A stretch of 64,000 nt of DNA from an uncultured Coprococcus sp. (GCA_934277375.1 CAKQTZ010000003.1:248001-312000); one strand, 5' to 3'. Positions 51,893 through 62,540 are shown, counted from the stretch's first letter. Numbers and translations: made by a program. Notes: generated by a model not told the origin, from the sequence alone.

Positions 51893-51952
51893 ATAATTCT
51901 TCATCTACAAATTATCATACAACTGATAACCTGTCCGGATAATGCCGTCAGA

Positions 51953-52705
51953 TTACTTTCCAGCATTTACAACCTGACCGAAGTCAGCCTTAAGTGAAGC
52001 ACCGCCGATAAGACCACCGTCGATGTCTGGCTTTGCAAGGAGCTCAGCAGCGTTGCCAGCGTTCATAGAACCGCCGTACTGAATTCTTACTGCCTCTGCT
52101 GTATCTGTATCGTAGATCTCAGCGATGAGATCACGGATTCCCTTACATACTTCCTGTGCCTGATCTGATGTAGCTGTCTTACCTGTTCCGATAGCCCAGA
52201 TTGGCTCGTAAGCGATAACCATTGACTTAACCTGATCTGCTGTTACGCCAGCGAGATCTGACTTGATCTGAAGACGGATCCAGTCCATAGTAACACCGAG
52301 CTCTCTCTGCTCAAGTGACTCACCACAGCAAAGAATAGGTGTTATACCAGCCTCAAATGCCTTCTTAACCTTCTTGTTGAGAAGAACATCATCCTCCTTG
52401 AAGTAATCACGACGCTCTGAATGTCCGATGATAACATACTTAACACCAGCATCTACAAGCATTGCTGCTGAGATCTCACCTGTGTAAGCTCCGCTCTCCT
52501 CGAAGTACATGTTCTCTGCACCTACTGCTACGTTTGTTCCCTTTGTTGCCTCAACAACTGGTACGATATCGATAGCTGGTACACAGTATACTACATCTAC
52601 GTCATCATTCTTTACTAAGTCCTTTAACAGGTTAACAAGCTCAACAGCCTCACTAGGAGTCTTATTCATCTTCCAGTTACCTGCAATAATCTTCTTTCTT
52701 GCCAT
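51953..52705 (-). CDS. tpiA: Triosephosphate isomerase
   Basis: Interconverts dihydroxyacetone phosphate and glyceraldehyde-3-phosphate. It has 250 residues: GNWKMNKT (Asn11, Lys13), [11 protein letters not shown] (catalytic His ~97), [12 protein letters not shown] (catalytic Glu ~169) and [13 protein letters not shown] with the phosphate-binding GGASL near the end. AGAGGT precedes the start. It follows pgk after a 92-bp spacer that holds a strong hairpin without a U-tract. Confidence 0.98.
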   Translation of the reverse strand: MARKKIIAGNWKMNKTPSEAVELVNLLKDLVKNDDVDVVYCVPAIDIVPVVEATKGTNVAVGAENMYFEESGAYTGEISAAMLVDAGVKYVIIGHSERRDYFKEDDVLLNKKVKKAFEAGITPILCCGESLEQRELGVTMDWIRLQIKSDLAGVTADQVKSMVIAYEPIWAIGTGKTATSDQAQEVCKGIRDLIAEIYDTDTAEAVRIQYGGSMNAGNAAELLAKPDIDGGLIGGASLKADFGQVVNAGK

Positions 52706-52735
52706 TGTAATCTACCTCTTATATTTGTATTTTTT

Positions 52736-52765
52736 GATGAGTGCCGGCTCAGACCGGCACTCATC
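52736..52765. other. Strong pgk-tpiA intercistronic hairpin
   Basis: A perfect 12-bp stem GATGAGTGCCGG/CCGGCACTCATC with a 6-nt loop, read by transcripts passing from pgk to tpiA. On that strand it is followed by AAAAAATAC, not T, so it is not a normal terminator. An RNA-processing or stability role is possible. Confidence 0.75.
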
Positions 52766-52797
52766 ATTATAATCTTTATATCTCAGTGATATACAAA

Positions 52798-54012
52798 TTA
52801 CTTGTCGTTAGCTGCTGCTACGCCTGGAAGCTCCTTACCCTCAAGGAACTCAAGTGAAGCTCCACCACCTGTTGAGATGTGGCTCATCTTTGAACCGTAA
52901 CCAAGCTGGTTAACAGCTGCTGCTGAATCTCCACCACCGATGATTGTTGTAGCGTCTGTATCAGCAAGTGCTGCTGCAACTGCCTTTGTACCAGCTGCAA
53001 GTACAGGGTTCTCGAATACACCCATAGGTCCATTCCAAACAACTGTCTTAGCTGTCTTAACTGCGTCTGAGTAAAGCTCGATAGTCTTAGGTCCGATATC
53101 GCAGCCTTCCTTGTCTGCAGGCATCTTGTCAGCGTCAAATATCTCTGTCTTGATGCTTGGATCGTCGATAGGGTTAGGGAAATCCTCGATCATAACTGTA
53201 TCAACTGGGAGAAGAAGCTTCTTGCCAAGGCTCTCTGCCTTTGCCATCATCTCCTTGCAGTAATCAATCTTAGAATCGTCTACAAGTGACTTACCGATCT
53301 CATATCCCTTAGCCTTAAGGAATGTATAAGCCATACCACCACCGATGATAAGTGTATCGCACTTCTCAAGAAGGTTTGAAATAACGTTCAGCTTGTCAGC
53401 AACCTTAGCACCACCAAGGATAGCTACAAATGGTCTAACTGGGTTCTCTACTGCATTACCAAGGAAGTCGATCTCCTTCTGCATTAAGTAACCAACTACT
53501 GCTGTGTCAACAAGTCCAGCAACACCAACGTTTGAGCAGTGAGCTCTGTGAGCTGTTCCGAATGCATCATTTACGAATACATCACAGATGCTTGCAAGAT
53601 CCTTGGAGAAAGCCTCTCCGTTCTTTGTCTCTTCAGCTCTGAAACGAGTATTCTCAAGAAGGATTACATCTCCGTCCTTCATAGCGTCAACTGCAGCCTT
53701 AACTGTATCGTCAACAACCTCAAGGCTTGGTACGAACTTAACTTCCTGTCCAAGGAGCTCTGTAAGTCTCTTAGCAACTGGTGCAAGGGTCTTAGTCTGC
53801 TTGTCTTCCTCAGTCTTAACCTTTCCAAGGTGTGAGCAAAGGATAACCTTTCCACCGTCAGCGATAAGCTTCTTGATTGTTGGAAGAGCTGCAACAAGTC
53901 TGTTCTCGTCTGTAATCTCTCCGTTCTTTAATGGTACATTGAAATCGCATCTGCAAAGCACGCGCTGTCCCTTAACATTGATATCATCTACTGATTTCTT
54001 GTTTAATGACAT
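52798..54012 (-). CDS. pgk: Phosphoglycerate kinase
   Basis: Transfers phosphate from 1,3-bisphosphoglycerate to ADP, yielding ATP. It has 404 residues from ATG 54012 (GGAGG upstream; the longer frame to 54117 is leader). Family blocks: [71 protein letters not shown] and the nucleotide loop [12 protein letters not shown]. Upstream lies the gap terminator and an inverted repeat in the leader. Confidence 0.98.
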   Translation of the reverse strand: MSLNKKSVDDINVKGQRVLCRCDFNVPLKNGEITDENRLVAALPTIKKLIADGGKVILCSHLGKVKTEEDKQTKTLAPVAKRLTELLGQEVKFVPSLEVVDDTVKAAVDAMKDGDVILLENTRFRAEETKNGEAFSKDLASICDVFVNDAFGTAHRAHCSNVGVAGLVDTAVVGYLMQKEIDFLGNAVENPVRPFVAILGGAKVADKLNVISNLLEKCDTLIIGGGMAYTFLKAKGYEIGKSLVDDSKIDYCKEMMAKAESLGKKLLLPVDTVMIEDFPNPIDDPSIKTEIFDADKMPADKEGCDIGPKTIELYSDAVKTAKTVVWNGPMGVFENPVLAAGTKAVAAALADTDATTIIGGGDSAAAVNQLGYGSKMSHISTGGGASLEFLEGKELPGVAAANDK

Positions 54013-54070
54013 TTCTAATTCCTCCTGAATAAAAAATCTACGACCTGTCTCTGCCAGGCCTGATACTCCG

Positions 54071-54093
54071 CTATACAGGGACGAACCTGTATA
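54071..54093 (-). other. Inverted repeat in pgk leader
   Basis: TATACAGG and CCTGTATA-type arms around a ~6-nt centre, about 60 bp before the pgk start and just after the gap terminator. It could be an RNA hairpin or a protein-binding site; there is no further evidence. Confidence 0.4.
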
Positions 54094-54098
54094 ACAGA

Positions 54099-54136
54099 AA
54101 AACGGAGCCCGGTCCATTAAGACCGGACCCCGTTTA
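54099..54136 (-). terminator. Terminator between gap and pgk
   Basis: AAACGGGGTCCGGTC pairs with GACCGGGCTCCGTTT (one mismatch) around a 6-nt loop, followed on the minus strand by TTTTTCTG. gap transcription should largely stop here. Confidence 0.85.
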
Positions 54137-54166
54137 AGGTCTTATAAATACTTATTAGTTAACAAA

Positions 54167-55189
54167 TTAAGCTAACTCTGCGAAGTACTTGATTGTTCTA
54201 ACCATCTGGCTTGTGTATGAGTTCTCGTTATCATACCATGAAACAACCTGAACCTCGTATAAGTCATCACCGATAGGAGCTACCATTGTCTGTGTAGCAT
54301 CGAAAAGTGAACCAAATCTCATTCCAACGATATCTGATGAAACGATCTGCTCCTCGTTGTAACCATATGACTCTGAAGCAGCAGCCTTCATTGCAGCGTT
54401 GATTCCTTCCTTAGTAACATCCTTGCCCTTAACTACAGCTGTAAGGATTGTTGTTGATCCTGTAGGAACTGGAACTCTCTGAGCTGAACCAATGAGCTTA
54501 CCGTTGAGCTCTGGGATAACAAGGCCGATAGCCTTTGCAGCACCTGTTGAGTTAGGAACGATATTAACAGCAGCAGCACGTGCTCTTCTTAAATCGCCCT
54601 TTCTGTGTGGTCCATCAAGTACCATCTGATCGCCTGTGTAAGCGTGGATTGTTGACATGATTCCTGACTGGATTGGAGCATAGTCGTTAAGTGCCTTAGC
54701 CATAGGAGCTAAACAGTTTGTTGTACATGATGCAGCTGAGATGATCTTGTCATCTGCTGTAAGTGTGTTCTCGTTTACTGAGAAAACGATTGTAGGAAGA
54801 TCGTTTCCAGCTGGAGCTGAAATAACTACCTTCTTAGCACCTGCATCGATATGAGCCTGTGACTTAGCCTTTGATACATAGAATCCTGTACACTCAAGTA
54901 CTACGTCTACGTCAAGCTCGCCCCATGGAAGGTTCTTAGCGTCTGCCTCAGCATAGATCTTTAATGTCTTGCCACATACTGTGATTGTACCAGCCTCATC
55001 ATCTGCTGAAACCTGATCAGCATACTTATACTTGCCCTGTGATGAGTCATACTTTAACAGGTGAGCTAACATTGAAGGCTTTGTAAGATCGTTGATAGCA
55101 ACAACCTCATATCCCTCTGCGTCAAACATCTGTCTGAATGCAAGACGTCCAATACGTCCAAATCCATTGATCGCTACTTTTACTGCCAT
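54167..55189 (-). CDS. gap: Glyceraldehyde-3-phosphate dehydrogenase, type I
   Basis: Oxidises glyceraldehyde-3-phosphate to 1,3-bisphosphoglycerate with NAD+. It has 340 residues from ATG 55189 ([26 protein letters not shown] upstream). The Rossmann motif INGFGRIGR is at ~6-14, catalytic Cys in [12 protein letters not shown] at ~153, with [39 protein letters not shown] and [12 protein letters not shown]. It has its own promoter and terminator. Confidence 0.98.
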   Translation of the reverse strand: MAVKVAINGFGRIGRLAFRQMFDAEGYEVVAINDLTKPSMLAHLLKYDSSQGKYKYADQVSADDEAGTITVCGKTLKIYAEADAKNLPWGELDVDVVLECTGFYVSKAKSQAHIDAGAKKVVISAPAGNDLPTIVFSVNENTLTADDKIISAASCTTNCLAPMAKALNDYAPIQSGIMSTIHAYTGDQMVLDGPHRKGDLRRARAAAVNIVPNSTGAAKAIGLVIPELNGKLIGSAQRVPVPTGSTTILTAVVKGKDVTKEGINAAMKAAASESYGYNEEQIVSSDIVGMRFGSLFDATQTMVAPIGDDLYEVQVVSWYDNENSYTSQMVRTIKYFAELA

Positions 55190-55551
55190 TTTCTTATTCC
55201 TCCTAAGTTTTGAAATAATAAAAGTATTTATCAATCTGCCACGCAGGAACGTGACAAACAAATCGTGTTAAATACACAAGCTAATCATACATTCTTTAGG
55301 TATAAATTTCAAGTCTTAATGTTATTTTTTTAATTTGCTCTATCCAAAATACACAAACATATTTTTACATATTATACTAATCTGGGCCGTATTCCCATGT
55401 TATTTCTTTCTTTTACTTTATGTTCACAGCTCTCAGGCACAAATCTCCGGAACATTTACTATTAACAATTTATGTTCAATAACCCATTTTTCTATATCGC
55501 GCACATTCTTTTGTGATATAATGAAACACACAAAGAAATGGAGGTAATATA
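55190..55551. promoter_or_regulatory. Divergent promoter region, gap and PHP phosphatase
   Basis: A 362-bp gap between divergent genes. On the minus strand TTGAAA (55307-55312), exactly 17 bp, TATGAT (55284-55289) serves gap with a ~90-nt leader. On the plus strand an extended -10, TGATATAAT (55514-55522), serves the PHP gene with a ~25-nt leader and GGAGG. The middle is A/T-rich without ORFs. Confidence 0.7.
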
Positions 55552-56373
55552 ATGATTATATGTGATTCACACGTACATTCTGAATTCTCCAGTGACTCCT
55601 CTGCCCCATTGGACAGCATCATACAAAAGGCAATCTCACTAGGAATTCCAAGGATATGCATAACAGATCACCACGATATAGATTTTCCAGTAAATCTGGA
55701 GGACGGTTTTGATTTCCAGCTTGATTTTGAGTCATACTTTACCGCATTGGATGACATCCGGGCCAGATATAGAGATAAGATCGACGTGAGAAGCGGTGTT
55801 GAGCTCGGTCTTATGAATACGGTTGCTGATAAGGCAAAATATTTTGCCAATAAATATAAAAAAGAACTGGACTTCATCATAGGCTCATCACACCTTGTCA
55901 GAGGTCTTGACCCATACTATCCCGCTTACTACCAAGGACGTACCGAGATAGAGGGAATCCGTGATTACTTTGAGTCCATCCTCGAGAATGTAACTCTGAT
56001 AGACGACTTCGATGTATATGGTCATCTCGACTATGTCGTAAGATACTGCCCTTCAGGTGAAAAAGTCTTCAGTATGTCTGATTACAGGGATGTGTTTGAA
56101 CAGATCTTCAAAATCATCATTCCTAAGGGAAAGGGCATAGAGATCAATACCGGAAGCCTGTACAAGAATATGAGCTACGCACACCCACATATGGATATCC
56201 TGAAACTTTATAAGGATATGGGTGGTGAGATCATCACTGTGGGTTCAGACGCACATAAACCTGATTACCTGTGCTATGATTTCGAAACCTATGCAAGAGA
56301 TGCTCTCTCATCACTCGGTTACAAATACTACTGCACTTTCAAAAACAGGAAGCCAGAGTTCAATCCATTGTAA
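55552..56373 (+). CDS. hisJ: PHP-domain histidinol-phosphatase (HisJ family)
   Basis: A metal-dependent phosphoesterase of the PHP superfamily, most like HisJ, which hydrolyses histidinol phosphate. It has 273 residues: DSHVHSEFSSDSSAP (first metal HxH), ITDHHDID, SGVELGL, IIGSSHLVRG, VYGHLDYVVRY and VGSDAHKPDYL. All expected His/Asp/Glu metal ligands are visible. It is monocistronic on the plus strand and no other his gene is in the window, so histidinol phosphatase is the best guess, not proven. GGAGG lies 7 nt before ATG. Confidence 0.85.
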   Translation: MIICDSHVHSEFSSDSSAPLDSIIQKAISLGIPRICITDHHDIDFPVNLEDGFDFQLDFESYFTALDDIRARYRDKIDVRSGVELGLMNTVADKAKYFANKYKKELDFIIGSSHLVRGLDPYYPAYYQGRTEIEGIRDYFESILENVTLIDDFDVYGHLDYVVRYCPSGEKVFSMSDYRDVFEQIFKIIIPKGKGIEINTGSLYKNMSYAHPHMDILKLYKDMGGEIITVGSDAHKPDYLCYDFETYARDALSSLGYKYYCTFKNRKPEFNPL

Positions 56374-56415
56374 AATAAATATTCAAAATATCAATTTATA
56401 AACTTATAAATATAA

Positions 56416-56463
56416 AAAGATGAAACATTTACGTCAGTTCAATGACTCATATGTTTCATCTTT
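56416..56463. terminator. Bidirectional terminator, PHP gene and mnmA
   Basis: A perfect 13-bp stem AAAGATGAAACAT/ATGTTTCATCTTT, with T-runs after it on both strands (TTTTTT on plus, TTTTTATA on minus), between convergent genes. Confidence 0.85.
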
Positions 56464-56516
56464 TTTAATGTGGAATTTTTAATTCCGGCAGTCACATGAC
56501 TGCACTTTCCCCGCTG

Positions 56517-57602
56517 TCAGCAGATACTGCCACCGCCAAGCACATGATCATCTTCATAAAACACTACAGCCTGTCCCTTTGTCACGGCTCTGACCGGCTC
56601 GTCAAATACTGCCTCAACCAGATCATCATCTATCTTTCTGATAGTGCACATACTGCCTTTGTGATTGTATCTTATCTTCGCCTTGACTTGCATAGGCTCC
56701 ACCAGATCCTCTATGGACATAAAGTTCAACCTGTTGCATATCAGTCTCTCCGAAAACACATCCCCGTTCTCGCCTATCACAACCTGATTCGTCTCAGGTA
56801 TAATATCCACCACAAATACGGGGTGCCCCATTGCAAGACCAAGTCCTTTTCTCTGTCCTATGGTGTAGTGTATTATTCCCTTGTGCTTTCCTATTACATT
56901 GCCATGTATGTCTACAAAATCACCCGGAACAGCACTTATCCCCGCCTCATTTTCAAGATATCCCGCATAGTCACCATCGGGTACAAAACATATATCCTGA
57001 CTGTCAGGCTTGTGAGCAACCATAAGTCCATATTCTTCTGCAATCCGTCTGATATCCGGCTTTCTGTATTCACCTACCGGCATCAGCGTCCTTGAAAGCT
57101 GTTCCTGTGTAAGATTATATAGAGCATAAGTCTGGTCCTTTTCTATTCCTTTTGCCTCCTGCAGCGTATATCTGCCATTTGGAAGCTGTATGATCCTGGC
57201 GTAATGTCCGGTGGCAATATAATCTCCACCTATGGCCATACATCTGGTGAGCAATGACTCCCACTTCACGTACCGGTTACATGCAATGCATGGATTAGGG
57301 GTTCTGCCACACTTGTATTCATCCACAAAATAGTCTATGACATATTTCTTAAACTCATCTTTGAAGTTCATAACATAATACGGTATGTCAAGCTGCGCTG
57401 CAACACGTCTTGCATCATCAACAGCGGAAAGCCCACAGCATCCTGCATGTGCACTCACCACATCCCTATCCTCATCCTGCCATATCTGCATAGTTACACC
57501 TATTACATTGTATCCCTGTTTTTTAAGCAATAGCGCAGCTACTGACGAATCCACACCACCAGACATACCTACGCATACTGTTTTCTTTTCCGTATCTAAC
57601 AT
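56517..57602 (-). CDS. mnmA: tRNA-specific 2-thiouridylase MnmA
   Basis: Thiolates U34 at the wobble position of tRNA-Lys, -Glu and -Gln. It has 361 residues from ATG 57602 (AGAGGT upstream). PP-loop GMSGGVDSS near 8-16, catalytic Cys pair in [16 protein letters not shown] (~100) and [13 protein letters not shown] (~200), GATGHYAR-type segment TGHYARI, and [18 protein letters not shown] near 265. The preceding gene on the same strand encodes a cysteine desulfurase, the sulfur donor, 86 bp upstream. Confidence 0.97.
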   Translation of the reverse strand: MLDTEKKTVCVGMSGGVDSSVAALLLKKQGYNVIGVTMQIWQDEDRDVVSAHAGCCGLSAVDDARRVAAQLDIPYYVMNFKDEFKKYVIDYFVDEYKCGRTPNPCIACNRYVKWESLLTRCMAIGGDYIATGHYARIIQLPNGRYTLQEAKGIEKDQTYALYNLTQEQLSRTLMPVGEYRKPDIRRIAEEYGLMVAHKPDSQDICFVPDGDYAGYLENEAGISAVPGDFVDIHGNVIGKHKGIIHYTIGQRKGLGLAMGHPVFVVDIIPETNQVVIGENGDVFSERLICNRLNFMSIEDLVEPMQVKAKIRYNHKGSMCTIRKIDDDLVEAVFDEPVRAVTKGQAVVFYEDDHVLGGGSIC

Positions 57603-57688
57603 ATTTAACCTCTTCAAGACAACAGAATAATATATAACATAACTTCCGTCTTATATTCCTATTATATAGTTACATTCATAATCATCAA

Positions 57689-58870
57689 TCACTGGTTTCT
57701 CTTTATAAAATCCTGATATGCAGGTGACATCTTTCTGAGATTCTCAACAATTCTCTTGAGATTATCAACAACTGAATCTGCTTCCTCCATGGTATTTTCA
57801 TACCCCAGTGTCAATCTCACTGCACCATGCGATATCTCCTTCGGCAAACCAATAGCAGTCAGTACATGGGAAGGATCAAGCGAACCTGATGTACATGCAG
57901 AACCTGCCGATGCACATATACCTGCCATATCCAGCATGATCAATATTGTCTCACCTTCTACAAACTGGAAACTAATATTAACATTGTTTGGGAGTCTGTC
58001 GGTCTCATGTCCATTCAGTCTGGAATATGGTATCTCAGTCAGAATCCTACTGATCATATGATTTCTTATTTCGGTCTCCCGTCTCATTCTCTCATCCATA
58101 GAAAGAACCGCAAGTTCTGCCGCCTTGCCTATACCCACAATTCCAGGGACATTCTCAGTTCCTGCACGTCTGCCTCGTTCCTGCTGGCCACCGTGTATAA
58201 AACTGCCAATCTTCACTCCGCTTCTTACATAGAGAAAACCCACTCCTTTAGGACCGTTTAACTTATGTCCACTGCTGCTGAGCATATCTACATTCATCGC
58301 ATTCACATCCAACGGTATCTGACCATATGCCTGGACTGCATCGGTATGGAACAGAATTCCGTGCTTATGAGCTATATCACCAATCCTGCTTACCGGCTCT
58401 ATGGTACCAATCTCATTATTCGCTGTCATAACAGATATAAGAATAGTATCAGGTCTTATAGCTGCCTCCAACCTGTCCGGGGCAACCATGCCTTTCTCAT
58501 CAACATCGAGGTATGTCACTTCATATCCCCTCTTCTCCAAATACTGACAGGTATGGAGAATCGCATGATGTTCTATTCTGGTTGTAATTATATGCTTCCC
58601 ATTTTCCGCATAAGCTTCAGCAGCTGCCTTGAGTGCCCAGTTGTCAGACTCCGAACCACCGCCCGTAAAAAATATCTCTTCAGGCTTTGCCCCCAGCGAA
58701 TCGGCAATTATGTCCCTCGACACATTTACAACGTCCTTATTTCTGGAGGCAAATGTATACACACCTGATGGATTACCATATTTTTCTGTAAAATAAGGCA
58801 GCATGGCTTCAAGCACTTCAGGTCTTACCGCCGTCGTCGCTGCATGATCCATATATATCATTTTTCCCAT
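57689..58870 (-). CDS. Cysteine desulfurase (IscS/NifS family)
   Basis: A PLP enzyme that takes sulfur from cysteine as an enzyme persulfide. It has 393 residues: YMDHAATTAVRPEVLEAM at the N-terminus, HHAILHTC near 100, HTDAVQAYGQ, PLP-Lys in SSGHKLNGPKGVGF near 203 and catalytic Cys in CASAGSACTSGSLDPSHVL at about 326. It is followed by mnmA, so it most likely supplies sulfur for tRNA 2-thiouridine; a role in Fe-S assembly is also possible. No iscU is next to it. Confidence 0.95.
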   Translation of the reverse strand: MGKMIYMDHAATTAVRPEVLEAMLPYFTEKYGNPSGVYTFASRNKDVVNVSRDIIADSLGAKPEEIFFTGGGSESDNWALKAAAEAYAENGKHIITTRIEHHAILHTCQYLEKRGYEVTYLDVDEKGMVAPDRLEAAIRPDTILISVMTANNEIGTIEPVSRIGDIAHKHGILFHTDAVQAYGQIPLDVNAMNVDMLSSSGHKLNGPKGVGFLYVRSGVKIGSFIHGGQQERGRRAGTENVPGIVGIGKAAELAVLSMDERMRRETEIRNHMISRILTEIPYSRLNGHETDRLPNNVNISFQFVEGETILIMLDMAGICASAGSACTSGSLDPSHVLTAIGLPKEISHGAVRLTLGYENTMEEADSVVDNLKRIVENLRKMSPAYQDFIKRNQ

Positions 58871-59028
58871 ATCCGCTCTCTTTCCATACTATTTTCTGTT
58901 TTTGCTACGGTTTTACACATGCGGCAATCTCTGTATAGTATAAACTTCTACTCTTATATATAATATTCTTTCTCTGGACAAATGCCACGTGTATACGGAT
59001 TTTATAATTAATAAATTCTAATTTCACG

Positions 59029-60420
59029 CTAATTCATCATATTGATTGGCTTAACAATATTCTTATATACCCTTATCAGCAACAGAGCCGATATCACAAC
59101 ACTAAATACCTCTGCAATTGGGAATGCCGCCCACACACCATTCACACTGTTGAGCATTTTTGAGAGAAAATATGCCACAGGCAATATCACAAACAACTGT
59201 CTTGCCATAGATACTATCATACTGTACACGCCCTTGCCAACAGCCTGAAACATTCCCGAACATGTAACCGAAAAACCTGCAAATATAAAAGCCGTACTCA
59301 TAATTCTCACCGCAGGCACACCCATGGCCAGCATCTCATCAGTTGCATCAAATATCTTCAGTATCTGACCTGGGAAAAGCTGCATAACAACAAGGCAGAA
59401 CAACATGATAGAACATCCCACCATAACTCCAAGCTTCATAGTCCTGATCATTCTGTCAGCCCTCTTTGCGCCGTAATTATAAGAAATTATAGGTATCATT
59501 CCATTGTTAAGTCCAAATACCGGCATAAATGCCATGCTTTGCACCTTGAAATATGCACCAAATACAGCCACAGCCATCTTTGAAAATGAAAACAGTATAA
59601 GGTTTAGAAAATAATTCATCACAGAACCTATAGCAACCATGATAACAGATGGCACTCCGACGCTGAGGATCTTTCCAATTATCTCTCCATGCGGTCTGAA
59701 TCTTCTAAAAGTTATATGGAGGTCAGGGTTCTTCCTGATGTTAAATAACATCGCCAAAGTTCCTGCTATACACTGTCCACACACGGTTGCTATTGCTGCT
59801 CCTTTAACTCCCATGCGAGGGCATCCCAGAAGTCCAAATATCATGATCGGATCAAGGATCAGATTTATAACAGCACCAAGAATCTGTGTTATCATGCTGT
59901 ACATTGTCCGGCCTGTGGACTGTAGCAGCCTCTCGAATGTCATCTGAAATGCTATTCCAAACGCACAACAACAGCATACTTCCAGATACTCTGTTCCATA
60001 CTGGATGACCTGGGCATCTTTTGTCTGACTCATCATGAACGTCTTCGCGAAGAACAAACCTATGATAAGAAATATAATGTAACCTATCGCCTCTAGAAAT
60101 ATCCCCTGTCTTGCGACTTCATTAGCCCTGTCAAATTTCTTCTCACCAAGCGCCTTGGATATAAATGCATTGAATCCAACTCCCAACCCCGAAAAAACTC
60201 CTATCATCAGATTCTGGATCGGAAAAGCCGTCGACACTGCAGTAAGACCATCCATACTATATCTGGACACAAACACACTGTCCACGACATTATACATGGC
60301 CTGAAACAACATTGATATGATCATCGGAAGTGCCATGGACATCAGAAGCTTTCCTTCTCGCATCACACCCATTTTATTCTCCCCAACAGTTTCATTAAGC
60401 TTATTTTCTTCGGTAATCAT
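59029..60420 (-). CDS. MATE family efflux transporter (second copy)
   Basis: A second MATE exporter, 463 residues from ATG 60420 (AGAGG upstream), with 12 hydrophobic segments. MREGKLLMSMALPMIISMLFQAMYNVVDSVFVSRYS is the typical first helix pair; GLGVGFNAFISKALGE and CPRMGVKGAAIATV are family motifs. It is only distantly similar to the transporter at 699-2084 and more like the NorM/VmrA-type vacuolating MATE group. It is flanked by its own upstream A/T-rich region. Substrate unknown. Confidence 0.92.
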   Translation of the reverse strand: MITEENKLNETVGENKMGVMREGKLLMSMALPMIISMLFQAMYNVVDSVFVSRYSMDGLTAVSTAFPIQNLMIGVFSGLGVGFNAFISKALGEKKFDRANEVARQGIFLEAIGYIIFLIIGLFFAKTFMMSQTKDAQVIQYGTEYLEVCCCCAFGIAFQMTFERLLQSTGRTMYSMITQILGAVINLILDPIMIFGLLGCPRMGVKGAAIATVCGQCIAGTLAMLFNIRKNPDLHITFRRFRPHGEIIGKILSVGVPSVIMVAIGSVMNYFLNLILFSFSKMAVAVFGAYFKVQSMAFMPVFGLNNGMIPIISYNYGAKRADRMIRTMKLGVMVGCSIMLFCLVVMQLFPGQILKIFDATDEMLAMGVPAVRIMSTAFIFAGFSVTCSGMFQAVGKGVYSMIVSMARQLFVILPVAYFLSKMLNSVNGVWAAFPIAEVFSVVISALLLIRVYKNIVKPINMMN

Positions 60421-60573
60421 CCTATCCTCTTTCATTTGTACCTCTCAATCCACAAATACATTCTTCTTATAATCTTCAAACTAATATATACTACATTATT
60501 TCTTCAACATTTACAATAAGATTATATTATGAAACATGTTGATGTCGATTAATATATTTATAGTTATACATAA

Positions 60574-60612
60574 AAATCCCGTCCAGACAGCAATGCTGTC
60601 AGAACGGGATTC
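60574..60612 (-). terminator. Terminator of the butyrate operon
   Basis: A long stem, AATCCCGT/ACGGGATT outer and GACAGCA/TGCTGTC inner arms around a short loop, followed on the minus strand by TTTTTATG, 36 bp after the etfA stop. Confidence 0.88.
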
Positions 60613-60648
60613 ATAACATTCTATATTCAGATCAATGCTTATACAAAA

Positions 60649-61722
60649 TTACTTGTTAGCAAGCTCTGCCTTGATAGCCTCTGTAAGAGCTGGTACGATC
60701 TTGTTGAGATCTCCAACTACACCATAGTCAGCTACATCAAAGATAGGAGCATCCTCATCCTTGTTGATAGCAACGATGATGTCTGACTCTTCCATACCAG
60801 CTACGTGCTGGATAGCACCTGAAATACCGATTGCGAAGTATACCTGTGGACGTACTGTCTTACCAGTCTGACCAACCTGAAGCTCCTTTGGCTTCCAGCC
60901 TGAATCTACAACTGCACGTGAGCATGATACCTGTCCGCCAAGTACCTCTGCAAGATCATCAAGAAGCTTGAAGTTCTCTGCTGAACCAACTCCACGACCA
61001 CCTGAAACAAGGATCTTTGCATCCATGATATCCTTGATATCTGAGATAGCCTTTGAGATCTCAAGAATCTCAACATACTTGTTGTTAGGTACGAATCCTG
61101 GATTGTACTCGATAACCTCTGCCTTCTTTCCAGCTACCTTGTCAAGCTTCTGCATAACACCTGGACGAACTGTAGCCATCTGTGGACGGTTGTCAGGACA
61201 TGCGATTGTAGCGATTGTGTTACCACCGAATGCAGGACGTGTCATAAGAAGCTGATTGTGCTTCTGCTCCTGATTTGGAAGTGCAACAAGAGGGAAATCA
61301 CCGATCTCAAGTAATGTACAATCTGCTGTAAGACCTGTAGCAACTCTAGCTGAAACTGTTGGGCCAAGATCTCTACCGATTGCTGTAGCACCAACTAAAA
61401 CGATCTCTGGCTTGTACTCATTGATAACTGATGCAAGTGCATGTGCATATGGCTCAGTTCTGTAATCCTTGAGCTCTGGATCGTCAACAACGATAACTCT
61501 ATCTGCGCCGTACTCTGCAAGCTCATCTACAAGACCCTTAACGTCTGAACCGATAAGTACTGCAGTTACCTTCTCATCAAGCTTTTCTGCCAGTCTCTTT
61601 CCTTCGCCAATAAGCTCGAAAGAAATACCACTTAACTTATTATCTACCTGCTGTGCAAAGACAAATACGCCTTTGTAGTTCTTCATTTCTTCTGCGTTCA
61701 TTGCGCCCATTTTATTCACCAC
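60649..61722 (-). CDS. etfA: Electron transfer flavoprotein alpha subunit
   Basis: Forms the Etf heterodimer that, with butyryl-CoA dehydrogenase, couples crotonyl-CoA reduction by NADH to ferredoxin reduction (electron bifurcation). It has about 357 residues. The C-terminal FAD domain shows SGGRGVGSAENFKLLDDLAEVLG, SRAVVDSGW, QVGQTGKTVRPQVYFAIGISGAIQH and a terminal D-Y-G-V-V-G-D-L. Translation probably starts at one of two adjacent GTG codons (61722 or 61719) with AAAGGA upstream; ATG 61710 is further away. It is the last gene of the operon. Confidence 0.96.
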   Translation of the reverse strand: MVNKMGAMNAEEMKNYKGVFVFAQQVDNKLSGISFELIGEGKRLAEKLDEKVTAVLIGSDVKGLVDELAEYGADRVIVVDDPELKDYRTEPYAHALASVINEYKPEIVLVGATAIGRDLGPTVSARVATGLTADCTLLEIGDFPLVALPNQEQKHNQLLMTRPAFGGNTIATIACPDNRPQMATVRPGVMQKLDKVAGKKAEVIEYNPGFVPNNKYVEILEISKAISDIKDIMDAKILVSGGRGVGSAENFKLLDDLAEVLGGQVSCSRAVVDSGWKPKELQVGQTGKTVRPQVYFAIGISGAIQHVAGMEESDIIVAINKDEDAPIFDVADYGVVGDLNKIVPALTEAIKAELANK

Positions 61723-61737
61723 TTTTCCTTTACTATA

Positions 61738-62523
61738 TTAGATTACATGCTTATCCTTTAACTTGCCAACAATATAGCTAACTGCCTCGTCTGGAGAATC
61801 AGGAACAACCTTCTCGCCTGCACCCTTTCTTACCTTATCTGAAGCCTTAGCAATCTTTGTAGGTGAGCCCTTAAGACCAATGTTAGAATCATCAACATCA
61901 ACAAGGTCTGCTCTGCCAAGTGTTGTGATCTCTGCATTAACTGCATCGAAGATTCCACCTGGAGTCATGTATCTTGGCTCATTTAACTCAGAAAGTGCTG
62001 TTACAAGGCAAGGCATCTTAGCCTTTAACATATGATATCCGTCATCATACTGACGTTTAACGATAACTGCGTCTCCGTCAACCTTGATCTCCTGTGCGTA
62101 TGAAATTACAGGAATTCCAAGATGCTCAGCGATCTGTGGTCCAACCTGAGCTGTATCTCCATCAATAGCCTGACGACCTGTGATAATCAGATCATAATCA
62201 AGCTTTCTGAGAGCTCCGGCGATTGTTGTTGATGTAGCCCATGTATCAGCTCCACCAAGAACACGATCTGTTACAAGAACACCCTTGTCAGCTCCCATAG
62301 CGATTGCTTCCTGAAGAACATCAGCAGCCTTTGGAAGACCCATTGTAAGAACTGTTACCTCTGCACCATACTGATCCTTTAATCTAAGTGCAGCCTCAAG
62401 TCCTGCCTTATCATCAGGGTTCATGATTGTAAGCATTGCTGCTCTGTTTAATGTACCGTCTGGGTTGAACTGTACTCCACCCTTTGTATCAGGTACCTGC
62501 TTTATACAAACTATAACCTTCAC
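61738..62523 (-). CDS. etfB: Electron transfer flavoprotein beta subunit
   Basis: The partner of EtfA; it carries the bifurcating FAD in butyrate-producing Clostridia. It has 261 residues. The KVIVCIKQVPDT start, NPDDKAGLEAALRLKDQYGAEVTVLTMG, GADKGVLVTDRVLGGADTWATS and DGDTAQVGPQIAEHLG are typical EtfB blocks. It begins at GTG with AGGAGGT upstream, 17 bp after bcd and 15 bp before etfA, so it is clearly operonic. Confidence 0.97.
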   Translation of the reverse strand: MKVIVCIKQVPDTKGGVQFNPDGTLNRAAMLTIMNPDDKAGLEAALRLKDQYGAEVTVLTMGLPKAADVLQEAIAMGADKGVLVTDRVLGGADTWATSTTIAGALRKLDYDLIITGRQAIDGDTAQVGPQIAEHLGIPVISYAQEIKVDGDAVIVKRQYDDGYHMLKAKMPCLVTALSELNEPRYMTPGGIFDAVNAEITTLGRADLVDVDDSNIGLKGSPTKIAKASDKVRKGAGEKVVPDSPDEAVSYIVGKLKDKHVI

Positions 62524-62540
62524 GTTAAGTACCTCCTATA

